A stretch of 35,762 nucleotides of DNA, taken from positions 1 through 35,762 of the IMG/VR virus record IMGVR_UViG_3300021600_000013. The stretch is one strand, 5' to 3'. The stretch comes from a virus. The translations under genes and the position numbers were made by a program. The notes below the pieces were generated by a model, which was not told where the DNA came from, ran no database searches, and was given only the letters and a program-made list of their open reading frames with translations. Below are positions 1 through 7,500 of the stretch, piece after piece (within the stretch, counting starts at the first letter, position 1; each line of letters begins with the position of its first letter).

Positions 1-163
1 TGGCATCATTTGCCGCTTTGATGGACTCTGCACTCATATCGTATGAGAGCTTGTCTTCGATGATTCTTGGTGCACCTTCAATCATGCCTTGTGCGCGAAG
101 CACCTCGGTAGAATTAAGCGACTTGTAGAACTCGGAAATGTTCTCTATATTTGCTGCGTTCAT
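1..163 (-). CDS. Coiled-coil early protein, N-terminal part, cut by the window edge
   Basis: The first 54 codons of a minus-strand gene starting at ATG 163 run off the left edge. The sequence is nearly identical to the start of the complete 218-residue gene at 34524-35180, and bases 1-127 match 35018-35144 exactly. The few differences lie near the start codon. It follows the SSB-like gene at 224-856, the same order as at the other end of the window. It is either the second allele of one locus in a circular genome or a true paralogue. No enzymatic motif is visible; the full-length copy is mostly helical and charged. Confidence 0.8.
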   Translation of the reverse strand, partial: MNAANIENISEFYKSLNSTEVLRAQGMIEGAPRIIEDKLSYDMSAESIKAANDA

Positions 164-190
164 AGTGATTTATAAGATTAATTCTTAATG

Positions 191-218
191 AAGGGCGGCT
201 GATTACCGCCCTTTTTTT
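191..218 (+). terminator. GC hairpin followed by a T-run, reading on the plus strand
   Basis: Stem GGGCGG (193-198) and CCGCCC (206-211) enclose a 7-base loop, followed by seven Ts on the plus strand. This is a canonical intrinsic terminator for plus-strand transcription, although both flanking genes are on the minus strand. Read on the minus strand, the A-run comes first and the stem is followed by TTCATT, a poor U-tract. The other end of the window has the same structure (35206-35232) with a changed loop and a compensatory pair. It may stop antisense RNA, act weakly in both directions, or structure the RNA between two early genes. Confidence 0.6.
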
Positions 219-223
219 ATTTG

Positions 224-856
224 TTAAAATGGGAAGCCGTCCTCGAAATCATTTTCTTCAGATACCACTGAGCCAACTACTACTCTCGTAATCGGCTTGC
301 TGATTCTCGCAATCCACTCATCGCTCATCTTGATCTTGTCTTGGATAAACTCTGGCAGCTGACTGAACACAGCCTCGTCATGTTCTTCGGTGTTGTAGCA
401 CAATGCATTGTTAAATGCAGGAGGGCATACCATTCCTTTTGGAAGCGGACTCATGCCGATGATGTTGGCATAGGTAGCATCGCCTTTCTCAATGTGAGTA
501 ATGTTTACGATGCAAGGTCTTCCAAGTAGTGTAAAGATGTCGAATTCTCCTGCAATCTCGTTGCTCATCTTCTTGCCTGCCCAAGCTTCGATGTCTCTGC
601 GGAGTACAGCTTTCTCATTCATGCTAAGATTGTAAATGCTTCGAGCATAGAATGGCTTGAGGCCTTCGCCTTTCTCGAATTCGTAAGTCTCGGTGGGCAG
701 TTCAAAGATAAACTGCACTTTGCGTTTTTTGCCAGGGAACTGTCCTGTTTGCATTGTAGTTCCGAGGTCAATAATTTGGTAACATCTTGCAGGATACGCT
801 CCTTCTGGAGCTATCTGACGGGAGGTGTTATTCCCTGAGGGTGCTTTTAAAGCCAT
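224..856 (-). CDS. Probable single-stranded DNA-binding protein (SSB-like, acidic tail)
   Basis: A 210-residue protein with an APEGxYPARCYQIIDLG-type N-terminus followed by alternating beta-strand-like segments (KVQFIFELP, then FDIFTLLGRPCIVNITH), consistent with an OB-fold core. It ends in an acidic, Phe-tipped tail, DFEDGFPF, which resembles the SSB C-terminal tip that recruits replication partners. The inferred role is coating ssDNA during phage replication or recombination. The gene at the right edge (35238-35762) is a close homologue whose core differs little. Only the linker before the tail has diverged strongly (ITRVVVGSVVSEEN here, APVASAPASVEAE there). Its stop is followed by the hairpin at 191-218. 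The family is not identified beyond SSB-like, so the function is inferred. Confidence 0.65.
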   Translation of the reverse strand: MALKAPSGNNTSRQIAPEGAYPARCYQIIDLGTTMQTGQFPGKKRKVQFIFELPTETYEFEKGEGLKPFYARSIYNLSMNEKAVLRRDIEAWAGKKMSNEIAGEFDIFTLLGRPCIVNITHIEKGDATYANIIGMSPLPKGMVCPPAFNNALCYNTEEHDEAVFSQLPEFIQDKIKMSDEWIARISKPITRVVVGSVVSEENDFEDGFPF

Positions 857-859
857 TGT

Positions 860-1129
860 TTATTTAGTTAATTGATTGAATGATTCTTGAGTAATGCGGA
901 GCTCGTAGTTGAACTCATGCTCTGTTGATGGGTGATAAGTGCGGACCGATTCATGAAGGCCCTGTGTCATCTCCTTTGAGTATTGGCGAACAAGTACAAG
1001 TGATCCTTTGTCACATCGCTTAAAGAAGCCTTGATGGCAATCATCTTGCACCACTGTTAACATGATGCCGCTAAGATGATCGTAATTAAAAAACTGCGTG
1101 TTGTCGAATGATTTAAAATAAGTGTTCAT
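860..1129 (-). CDS. Hypothetical protein, 89 residues, first gene of the early block
   Basis: An 89-residue soluble protein with no recognised domain. It begins MNTYFKSFDNTQFFNYDHL and is rich in aromatic, His and Gln residues. There is no signal peptide or membrane segment. It ends 3 bases before the SSB-like gene, so the two are probably cotranscribed. It starts about 31 nt downstream of the expected start site of a TACATTTG promoter-like box. If the genome is circular, this is the first gene of the early operon, a position often held by small host-takeover proteins; that role is only a guess from location. Confidence 0.65.
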   Translation of the reverse strand: MNTYFKSFDNTQFFNYDHLSGIMLTVVQDDCHQGFFKRCDKGSLVLVRQYSKEMTQGLHESVRTYHPSTEHEFNYELRITQESFNQLTK

Positions 1130-1154
1130 AGTGAATGAGTAAATGAGTAAATGA

Positions 1155-1243
1155 TTGATAGGGCAAATGTATATCTTTAGTTGATACCATTACACACTAT
1201 CAAGACTATTTGCGCATAATTATCCTAATGCGTTCACTATCAA
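1155..1243. promoter_or_regulatory. Cluster of TTGATA/TATCAA motifs around the early promoter
   Basis: Four copies of one 6-base word lie in about 90 bp of non-coding DNA: TTGATA at 1155 and 1181 on the plus strand, and its complement within two copies of CACTATCAA at 1195-1203 and 1235-1243, exactly 40 bp apart. They flank the TACATTTG box at 1164-1171. A small inverted repeat, TGCGTT (1229-1234) and AACGCA (1242-1247), overlaps the last copy. The layout resembles an operator for an early-gene regulator, but no binding protein is identified, and the motif is short enough for part of this to be chance. Confidence 0.35.
1164..1171 (-). promoter_or_regulatory. Bacteroidota-type -7 box TACATTTG, early promoter
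   Basis: On the minus strand TACATTTG matches the Bacteroidota housekeeping -7 consensus TAnnTTTG. It lies in the 119-bp gap between the lysis genes and the 89-residue early gene, 34 nt upstream of its ATG. No clear TTTG/TTG -33 element stands at the usual 19-21 nt spacing, so this is a single-box prediction. Confidence 0.5.
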
Positions 1244-1248
1244 CGCAA

Positions 1249-1896
1249 TTATTTTGCAGCACTAACTGCGACCACCCCAATAAGTACCCCAACACCGACC
1301 TTAAATGCAGTTGTCTGATGCCACTTCTTGTCTTGCTTGATGTAAATATTACTCATGCCGGTGATTGCCACATTCGGATTGTCGACTCTCATGCGGACCA
1401 CTGTGTCCTTCTTCTTCAGCAACCTATTTACGAAGCCAGTGCGCATGGTATCACCAACAGCATACGTGAACTTGGCAGGGATAGAGATGCTGTCGAGCTG
1501 CAACCATCCCAAGCGATTAATCATGCCGCCAATTGTGTACCACTCGGTGGTCTTAAGGAATGGTTTTGGCAGTTGTATGTAGGGCTTGCCTTGAATCATC
1601 ACTGTATCGCCCAATTTAATCTGCGTTTTGATCACTGTCCTGGTCTCAATCTTAACCACCTCAACAGCGTTCTTGACTTTGACTTCTAACTCCGCAATCT
1701 GTTGCGCCTGTTTTGCCGCATCGGAGTTCGCCTGCGCTATTACTTTGCGCTGTGAGGCGATAAGTATTGAATCCTCGTACATCGTGTGCTTAAGGCGATA
1801 ATCAGACTGCACCCCATCGGAGTTGCATTTAATTAGCACTAATAGGATTGCAATAAATGCCGCAAGTATTATCAATTCAAATCGTACAGATGCCAT
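1249..1896 (-). CDS. Membrane-anchored coiled-coil protein, spanin/Rz-like lysis accessory
   Basis: A 215-residue protein with an N-terminal hydrophobic segment (about residues 6-24) followed by a charged helical region rich in Ala, Gln, Glu and Lys (about 45-90), then a globular part. It ends in a second hydrophobic stretch, FKVGVGVLIGVVAVSA. The N-in anchor plus periplasmic coiled coil fits inner-membrane spanins (Rz), and the gene is the last of the lysis block after endolysin and holin-like genes. No lipobox-bearing outer-membrane partner is visible inside or next to it. A C-terminal hydrophobic segment is unusual for Rz and could make it a one-piece spanin. The role is inferred from topology and position. 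Confidence 0.5.
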   Translation of the reverse strand: MASVRFELIILAAFIAILLVLIKCNSDGVQSDYRLKHTMYEDSILIASQRKVIAQANSDAAKQAQQIAELEVKVKNAVEVVKIETRTVIKTQIKLGDTVMIQGKPYIQLPKPFLKTTEWYTIGGMINRLGWLQLDSISIPAKFTYAVGDTMRTGFVNRLLKKKDTVVRMRVDNPNVAITGMSNIYIKQDKKWHQTTAFKVGVGVLIGVVAVSAAK

Positions 1897-2059
1897 CTTT
1901 TATAAGTTTTATAAGTGTTTGCGATGATTCCCAAAATAATCGTTTATCCTTGAGCTCTGCTTGCAATATTTGCAGGGCCACACATACTGGCATGCCACGC
2001 TCAATCACATACCAAGCGGCAACATTAACAAGTCTGATATCCGCCTCCTGGTCAGTCAT
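1877..2059 (-). CDS. Hypothetical 60-residue protein coupled to the kinase-like gene
   Basis: Sixty residues, mostly helical, no membrane segment. Its ATG overlaps the stop of the PAS-HisKA gene as ATGA (2059-2056), implying translational coupling. It overlaps the start of the spanin-like gene by 20 bp. It contains ADIRLVNVAAWYVIERG and a Lys/Asp-rich C-terminus. I do not recognise a family. Its position makes it the natural partner of the upstream PAS-HisKA protein, but no receiver-domain acidic pocket is present in so short a chain. Confidence 0.6.
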   Translation of the reverse strand: MTDQEADIRLVNVAAWYVIERGMPVCVALQILQAELKDKRLFWESSQTLIKLIKDGICTI

Positions 2060-2622
2060 AACTCGCGAGCTGCTTTCTTAATTAGCACCTTGATTGCATC
2101 ATCAAGCTTGACAACCGATGTATGAATCATCTTAAGGAGGTCACGCTTTTCGTTGTCATTTGACATAGGGTGGTTAAGCATCAACTGCACAAGCCCAGAT
2201 ATATTGGTGAGTGGTTGACGGATCTCATGGCTGAGCATAAATCGAAACTCTTCGAGCAGCAACTTCTGCCGCTCATAGTTATGCGAGTTGATGGATGTTA
2301 CATCTACTAACTGGATTCCGACAAAGTGCAATGTCTCTTCAATTGCAAAGCAGTTCCAGATATTATATCTGTCAATGGTATTCTTAAGCCGAGTGCGAGC
2401 ATACACACGCGATGGCTCAGGCGAATGCAATCGAGCCAGTTGAACTGCCTTAATGAAATCTTCTTGATCACCTTCAATGCTTATTATGTCACTTATTTTG
2501 CTTGGCTTAATGTGGCTTGAGTAATTCTTAAACAGCTCATTGCTTGACACAATAAGCCCATGCTCATCAGTAACCACATAGAAGAGGTCAATGGAATTCT
2601 CTAAGATGAAGAGCGAAGACAT
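2056..2622 (-). CDS. PAS-HisKA protein: sensor histidine kinase fragment without ATPase domain
   Basis: The product has a PAS-like sensor module (starting about LENSIDLFYVVTDEHG, ending FVGIQLVDVTSI) followed by a HisKA dimerisation and phospho-acceptor helix pair. The H-box is FMLSHEIRQPLTNIS, where the canonical kinase motif is F-x-SHE-x-RTPLt. The acceptor His is residue 150 counting from an upstream in-frame ATG at 2676, or 132 from the start chosen here. The chain stops about 56 residues after this His, so the HATPase_c domain (N, G1 and G2 boxes) is absent and no neighbour supplies it. I chose ATG 2622 because the 2676 start would overlap the upstream gene by 76 bp. It sits inside the lysis cassette. 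It could dimerise with, or take phosphate from, host kinases; it cannot autophosphorylate alone. Confidence 0.8.
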   Translation of the reverse strand: MSSLFILENSIDLFYVVTDEHGLIVSSNELFKNYSSHIKPSKISDIISIEGDQEDFIKAVQLARLHSPEPSRVYARTRLKNTIDRYNIWNCFAIEETLHFVGIQLVDVTSINSHNYERQKLLLEEFRFMLSHEIRQPLTNISGLVQLMLNHPMSNDNEKRDLLKMIHTSVVKLDDAIKVLIKKAAREL

Positions 2623-3083
2623 TGATTGAGTTCGCTGCAAAGGTTTGACCAAGCTGACATCGAGCTCCATGCCCATTGAGCCGTGAGGTATATTGTAAAA
2701 GTCAACAGCATGCCCATGATTGGAGCATCCATTGTCGGCTTATATTCTGCAAACTCAGTGCGAGGCTTAATGATAATCTTATGCTCTGGCTTAGGAGAAA
2801 GCAAGAATGCAGATGTTGTCGGTGTAATTGAATCGCTTGCGTAGATTTGTTGCATCGGCTGTGGCTCTGGCACTATGTCTGTTGGTGGCATCTCGTAAGT
2901 TTGCCCCCATTGATTAGTGCAATAGTTCTTCCCAAAGATAGTAAATTTCTCCATTGACTGATAAATCACTTGCGGCTTAACCTCAATGCGATGATGATGC
3001 GTATGGAGCTTGCAGCCAATACCCACCACGCAACCATCATCGAGGGTTGTGAGCACTTGTACTGAGTCTTTGCCGTCATCCAT
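2601..3083 (-). CDS. Hypothetical lysis-region protein with C-terminal membrane segment
   Basis: About 160 residues from the ATG at 3083, which overlaps the end of the holin-like gene (ATGGATGA, stop at 3078-3076); an upstream ATG at 3140 would overlap that gene by 65 bp. The N-terminal half is soluble and has a His cluster (HTHHHR). The middle is rich in Pro and Thr. The C-terminal part has a hydrophobic segment around MGMLLTFTIYLTAQWAW. That suits a membrane-tethered protein between holin and spanin functions, but no family is recognised. It overlaps the PAS-HisKA gene by 22 bp. Confidence 0.6.
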   Translation of the reverse strand: MDDGKDSVQVLTTLDDGCVVGIGCKLHTHHHRIEVKPQVIYQSMEKFTIFGKNYCTNQWGQTYEMPPTDIVPEPQPMQQIYASDSITPTTSAFLLSPKPEHKIIIKPRTEFAEYKPTMDAPIMGMLLTFTIYLTAQWAWSSMSAWSNLCSELNQCLRSSS

Positions 3084-3276
3084 TGTCACTGCTTTTAGGT
3101 ATGTATCCTGCGGCCACCATTGCGGCCACAATTGCTGCAAGTGTCTCTGTTGTAATCTGCTTGAAAATTAAAGCAAAGACTGATCCGAGTATAACAAGTG
3201 AGCCAATGGTTGGCCTCCAGTACTTGAGAAGTATATCAAGCACTTGTTTGAACTTGCTAACTGGTTTCCTTGTCAT
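3076..3276 (-). CDS. Small holin-like membrane protein
   Basis: Sixty-six residues: a basic N-terminus (MTRKPVSKFKQ), a strongly hydrophobic segment around IGSLVILGSVFALIF, then a second, weaker Ala-rich segment around TLAAIVAAMVAAGYI, and a short polar tail. Size, topology and the position just downstream of the lysozyme gene fit a class II/III holin. Holins have little sequence conservation, so the call rests on topology and context. The start overlaps a 33- or 51-residue small ORF by 20 bp. Confidence 0.6.
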   Translation of the reverse strand: MTRKPVSKFKQVLDILLKYWRPTIGSLVILGSVFALIFKQITTETLAAIVAAMVAAGYIPKSSDNG

Positions 3277-3412
3277 TGCCCCACATGTGATTAAAAACGT
3301 AAGATGATTTTAATTTCTCAACAAACTGCTCAAAGGTAAGGTCCATCTCGTCAAGCATGACAAATGGCTCTGTCTTATGCCTTTTAAGGTATGCCTTATA
3401 CAACTGCTGCAA
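3257..3412 (-). CDS. Small ORF between lysozyme and holin-like genes
   Basis: An open frame ends at the TAG at 3257-3259. From ATG 3358 it gives 33 residues (MLDEMDLTFEQFVEKLKSSY...); from TTG 3412 it gives 51 residues and would overlap the lysozyme stop. The upstream extension KAYLKRHKTEPFV reads like a natural helical lead-in, so the longer form with a TTG start is plausible. It fills an otherwise empty gap of about 120 bp in a genome with almost no gaps. The product is amphipathic and soluble, with unknown function. Confidence 0.45.
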   Translation of the reverse strand: MQQLYKAYLKRHKTEPFVMLDEMDLTFEQFVEKLKSSYVFNHMWGNDKETS

Positions 3413-3851
3413 AATAAAGTTGCGCCTCTTTCTTGCGCCTTCTTACAAGTCCTGTTAATACCTCGCCGCCTGCTCTGTTCCACTTAGCAAACTCAGCTGC
3501 AATTCTCGGATCGTTAGCGTTGGCTTTCACAAACCTTAAGAGCTGCGACTTGGCAAGGTTGCCTGCGCCCAGGTTATATGTAAAGCTTACAAGCGCATCA
3601 AACTGGTTAGCGTTGACCGGTGTGCCGTTTAGCAATCCCGTCACGCTACCCTCGAACTCCTTAAGGTGGTCGACAAGCATCTGACTTGCTTGCGTGTTAG
3701 TGATTGTCTGACCGAGCTTTACCTTAGTGCCGTCATGGTAGTAGGTTGCACCGTAGCCAATGGTCGGCACTCCTGCGCTGCATAGGTAGGAAGTCAAGCG
3801 CAAGCCCTCAAACTCCTGTATGAGTCGAATGCCGTTGTTAGAGCACTTCAT
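3396..3851 (-). CDS. Endolysin, GH24 lysozyme with Glu/Cys/Thr triad
   Basis: A T4-type lysozyme (peptidoglycan muramidase) of about 151 residues from ATG 3851, chosen because the longer ATG at 3890 overlaps the previous gene by 53 bp. The active-site segment is EFEGLRLTSYLCSAGVPTIG. The catalytic Glu is E15 (E11 in T4). The Asp of the E-8-D-5-T signature is replaced by Cys (C24), and the Thr is T30. Cys is known at this site in some GH24 endolysins and is tolerated in T4 lysozyme, so activity is expected. The later conserved parts are present (NQFDALVSFTYNLGAG and the C-terminal GLVRRRKKEAQLY). There is no signal peptide or SAR anchor, so export would rely on the holin-like protein. Confidence 0.9.
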   Translation of the reverse strand: MKCSNNGIRLIQEFEGLRLTSYLCSAGVPTIGYGATYYHDGTKVKLGQTITNTQASQMLVDHLKEFEGSVTGLLNGTPVNANQFDALVSFTYNLGAGNLAKSQLLRFVKANANDPRIAAEFAKWNRAGGEVLTGLVRRRKKEAQLYFAAVV

Positions 3852-4335
3852 ACTGAAAAAAAGCGTGGCAACTTCCTGATGCTGTAACAAGTGAGGTAAC
3901 TTCTGAACCCATTACAATTCTCCCTTGTGTAGTACTGTTATTTCTTACTGCACCATTAAATTGCTTAGTAATATTACTTGAAGATAAAGAGCCAGAAGGA
4001 GGATTTGATGATGATGTTGAAAAAGGTAAAGTGAAATTAAATGAACCAACATTAATTGATGAAAAATCAACTTCAAGATTTAAAGTAATAGAGCAATTTA
4101 CAATATTGCCAACCCTTGAATAAATTGCTGAATTTAATGTAGCTGCTATAATTGCATCAGTAAAATCACTAAATGTCGGTGTCCATGTTCCGCTACTTAG
4201 AATGTTGCCAAGTTCAATCTGCTTCGATGTACCTTGCGGAGATTGAGTGGTGTCAGAGACATCCACGATATACAATAAGTCTGCACTTACTGGTGCAGTT
4301 AATATTCCTAAGTCTGTAATTTTTACTCCTGCCAT
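3838..4335 (-). CDS. Tail-tip or fibre-associated protein
   Basis: A 165-residue protein starting MAGVKITDLGILTAPVSADLLYIVD, a lead-in typical of phage and prophage fibre or receptor-binding chains. A Ser/Asn/Thr-rich beta region follows (GTWTPTFSDFTDAI, then LPFSTSSSNPPSGSLSSSN). There are no helices or membrane segments. It sits just downstream of the long fibre gene and just before the endolysin. Bases about 3900-4160 are visibly more AT-rich than neighbouring genes, a sign of recent exchange of the receptor-facing part. An accessory fibre or adhesin tip is the likely role. Confidence 0.6.
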   Translation of the reverse strand: MAGVKITDLGILTAPVSADLLYIVDVSDTTQSPQGTSKQIELGNILSSGTWTPTFSDFTDAIIAATLNSAIYSRVGNIVNCSITLNLEVDFSSINVGSFNFTLPFSTSSSNPPSGSLSSSNITKQFNGAVRNNSTTQGRIVMGSEVTSLVTASGSCHAFFQYEVL

Positions 4336-4339
4336 TTGT

Positions 4340-4558
4340 TTAGTTGTTTAGTATGTATGTAACCGCCTCAGCTGAGGTCGAGAATGTGATGCCATTAATT
4401 GTAAACTCTGCAATGTTAATAAGTAGCACCCCGACAATAGTGCCAAGATGTAAGGAGTTGTCATCAACCACCTCGCATGATTCTACATTGGATGCAACCA
4501 CACCAATTGATTGTGAATAGAAGGTCACATAGCCGCCTTCAAGAGTTATCTCTGTCAT
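4340..4558 (-). CDS. Hypothetical 72-residue beta-rich protein
   Basis: Seventy-two residues, predicted mostly beta (ITLEGGYVTFYSQSIG, HLGTIVGVLLINIAEFTI), acidic, without Cys clusters or a clear membrane segment. Its start overlaps the stop of the 1140-residue fibre gene by 4 bp and it precedes the second fibre-associated gene. It is probably part of the adhesion module, perhaps a small fibre subunit or fibre-assembly helper. No family is recognised. Confidence 0.6.
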   Translation of the reverse strand: MTEITLEGGYVTFYSQSIGVVASNVESCEVVDDNSLHLGTIVGVLLINIAEFTINGITFSTSAEAVTYILNN

Positions 4559-7500
4559 AGTTTTTCGATTAAGTACATTGAACCATAGTTTGTATCTAAA
4601 GCACTTGCATTTTGAAGTGCAAAAACAATATAATTTGCATTAGTCCAATTGAGTGCTATTGTTGAAAAATCACCAGTATTAACAATGTCAGTTAATACAC
4701 TAAATGCTGTCGTTGCAGTTTCAGTATTGTTAGTTGATGACTTTATTACTAAATGCCTTTGAATCTGAGCAAATCTTGATACGGCTAAACTACTAAATGC
4801 ACCAAGAAGCAAAGGTGTTCCACTTAAATCAGCAGTTGCATTTGAGTATATTCTTAATGTTTGCGCTCCATTAGTCAATAATTTTTTAGTTCGATATGTA
4901 ATCCTAATAATATCACCTGCTGTGAAAGTATTTGCAGATATTAGTTGCGTATAAACTACCGTATTTAGTATGCTTAAAAAACTTACTGAGTCTGTTGTTG
5001 ACTTATAAATTAATCCAGCACCACTTGCATACTGCGGAATGTTTAATGTCGCACCCGTCAATGTTGCAGCACCACTTGTTCCAGTAGTGGTTAAGGTAAT
5101 TGCATTCTGCTTAGCATTCCAAGTCGCAGCACTTGTGATTCGAGCATCTGCCAGTGTACCACTCCATCCTGCCGTTATTGATGCAGCTTGAAGTAGTGCC
5201 GTTGTAGGAGTGCCACCAAGTGTAAGTGTCACATTGGTATCATCAACCTTAGTAAGTGCCGCAGGAGTGATGGCTGCCTGCTTGCCGTTGAATGTAGTCC
5301 AATCAGCAGAGGTTAAAAATCCTTTAGCACTTGCACTTGCTGCTTGACCATTAGTATAGTCGATGCTTACTAATCCTGCCGTTGCGTTAAAGTCAGCAGC
5401 AGTAAATGCAGCAGCACCTTTCGTTGTACCATCAGCAGCTGCATCTGCAATGCTAATAGCAGGAGTTGCTCCACCGCTTGATGCAATAGGAGCAGTGCCT
5501 GTTACCGATGTGATTGTGCCACTTCCTTTTGAATTAAATGTAGTCCAATCAGCACTACTTAACGCACCTCTTTTCGATGCTGATGCAGTTGGAAGGTTGA
5601 ATGTGTGCGTATCTGTTGCAGATGATATTGCAAAGTCAGTACCGCTTGTTCCAACTGCGAGCAGCTGAGTCTGAACAGTGAGCCCATTTAGCGAAGTCAA
5701 GCCAGTGGAGAAAGTGGTAATGACTTGGCAAAGGTGATTGTCTTCTGTGTGCAGTGTTATTGTCTTGCTGCTGTGTATCACGTATACTCGTATCGCAAGT
5801 CTATCAGCTGCAAGTAGCACTGTGCTTGGAACTGAAACAGCCGTTGTGTAAAGGTCAACCGCAGTGCCATTGGTAATGAACTCAGGATTTGCAGAGTTTG
5901 ATGCAAGCAATGTCAATGTTCCTGCGCTAAGTTTGTAAAGCTCAATATAGAATCTTGGCGTACCTCCTGCACTTGATGAACTAAAGTACATCTCGAAGTT
6001 CCAATTTCCTGCCGGAATAGCTAATTGATTAGGTACACTCGCATCAGTGATAAAAGACTGAATATATCCATCGGCATTGATAGTAAAATCTGTTCCTGCT
6101 CCAATTACTGGAGTGCCGCTCATCTGCTTAAATGCCACACCTCCAAGTGTACCTTGAGCAACTGATCCGTTGAGGTAGTAGCTAACACTTGAACCTCCTC
6201 CGCTTGATGTAGGAAAGTTAGCAAGCTGTCCATCACCTCTTATGTACTGCGTTGCAACTCCTGCCGCTGCAACAGCCAATGTTCCGCTCGATGTCACAGG
6301 GTTGCCAGTGACAGTGAATGCAACAGGCATCGTAAGGTCAACTGATGTAACTGTGCCCGTTGGTATAGTCGGGAACAATGTCGGTGTTCCAGTGCCGTCT
6401 AAGTAATCAGCATTAGTTCCAGTGGGCACATCGAACTTTCCATTGAAGGTGCTCCAATCGGTGCTGCTCAAATATCCGTCAGTGCTGCCATCGGCTTGAG
6501 TGATGCTGATGTCGGGAGTTACACCTCCGCTTGATGCGATTGGAGCCGTTCCGCTTACTGATTCTACAATGGTTGCAGGAAGTATTGGTATAGTTGGTTT
6601 GTTAAGAATCTCACTTACTCCACTTGTTGAGTTCCAGTCACTATTGACTTGAGCATTTGGTATAGTTGGAAATGGTTGAGGTGAACCTAACCCATCTAAG
6701 TAGTCAGTTATAGTACCCGTTGGTACATTAAACTTACCATCAAAGGTGTTCCAATCAGTTTGACTAAGATAGCCATCCGTTGATGTATCTGCTTGGCTAA
6801 TGCTAATGTCAGGATTAGTACCACCACTTGATGCAATTGGAGCTGATGCAGTAACATCTTCTACAATGGTTGCTGGTAGAATTGGAATGGTAGGTTTATT
6901 AAGAATCTCACTTACACCACTTACAGAGTTCCAATCACTATTTACTTGCGCTGCTGGTATTGTTGGAAAGGGTGTTGGTGCTCCAGTGCCATCCAAGTAG
7001 TCTGCATTTGTTCCTGTCGGTACATCAAACTTGCCATTGAAAGTATCCCAATCTGCTTGGCTTAAGTAGCCATCTGTCGAGGTTGATGCTTGGCTTATGC
7101 TGATATCAGGAGTTGATCCGCCACTTGATGCAATCGGTGCTGTTCCGCTTACCGATGTCACTCCGCCACTTCCTCCTCCTGGAACATTTACCTCAACCAC
7201 TCCAGGTGATATCAGTGATGCTGTCACTCCTGCGCCTGTAAAGTTCAATGTAGTTGCGACAGGAGTAACCTCAACTCCTTCATCTTGCACCACTATCGCA
7301 CCACCCCCTGCACCAATTGCGCTCAGTGGATCTGCCGCCGTTCCGTTTCCGATGATAGTAACCCCGTCAACAGCAACCTCTGTCAAGCATGGTGTGCAAG
7401 CAGGGAGATCTGGAAGCGGAATGTCACCCGTTTGGCAGATGTCATAGCAGCCATCCTCTGTGGTTGTGATCACTTGGATATCGAAGTCCACAGATACACA

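Noticed and set aside
1210-1689. Plus-strand ORF of 159 residues opposite the spanin-like gene
   Set aside because: Lies inside a convincing minus-strand membrane/coiled-coil gene; Cys/His-rich composition is typical of an antisense read.
3331-3338. TACCTTTG box upstream of the holin-like gene
   Set aside because: Falls inside the small ORF reading LTFEQ, so it is probably coding coincidence; no -33 element.
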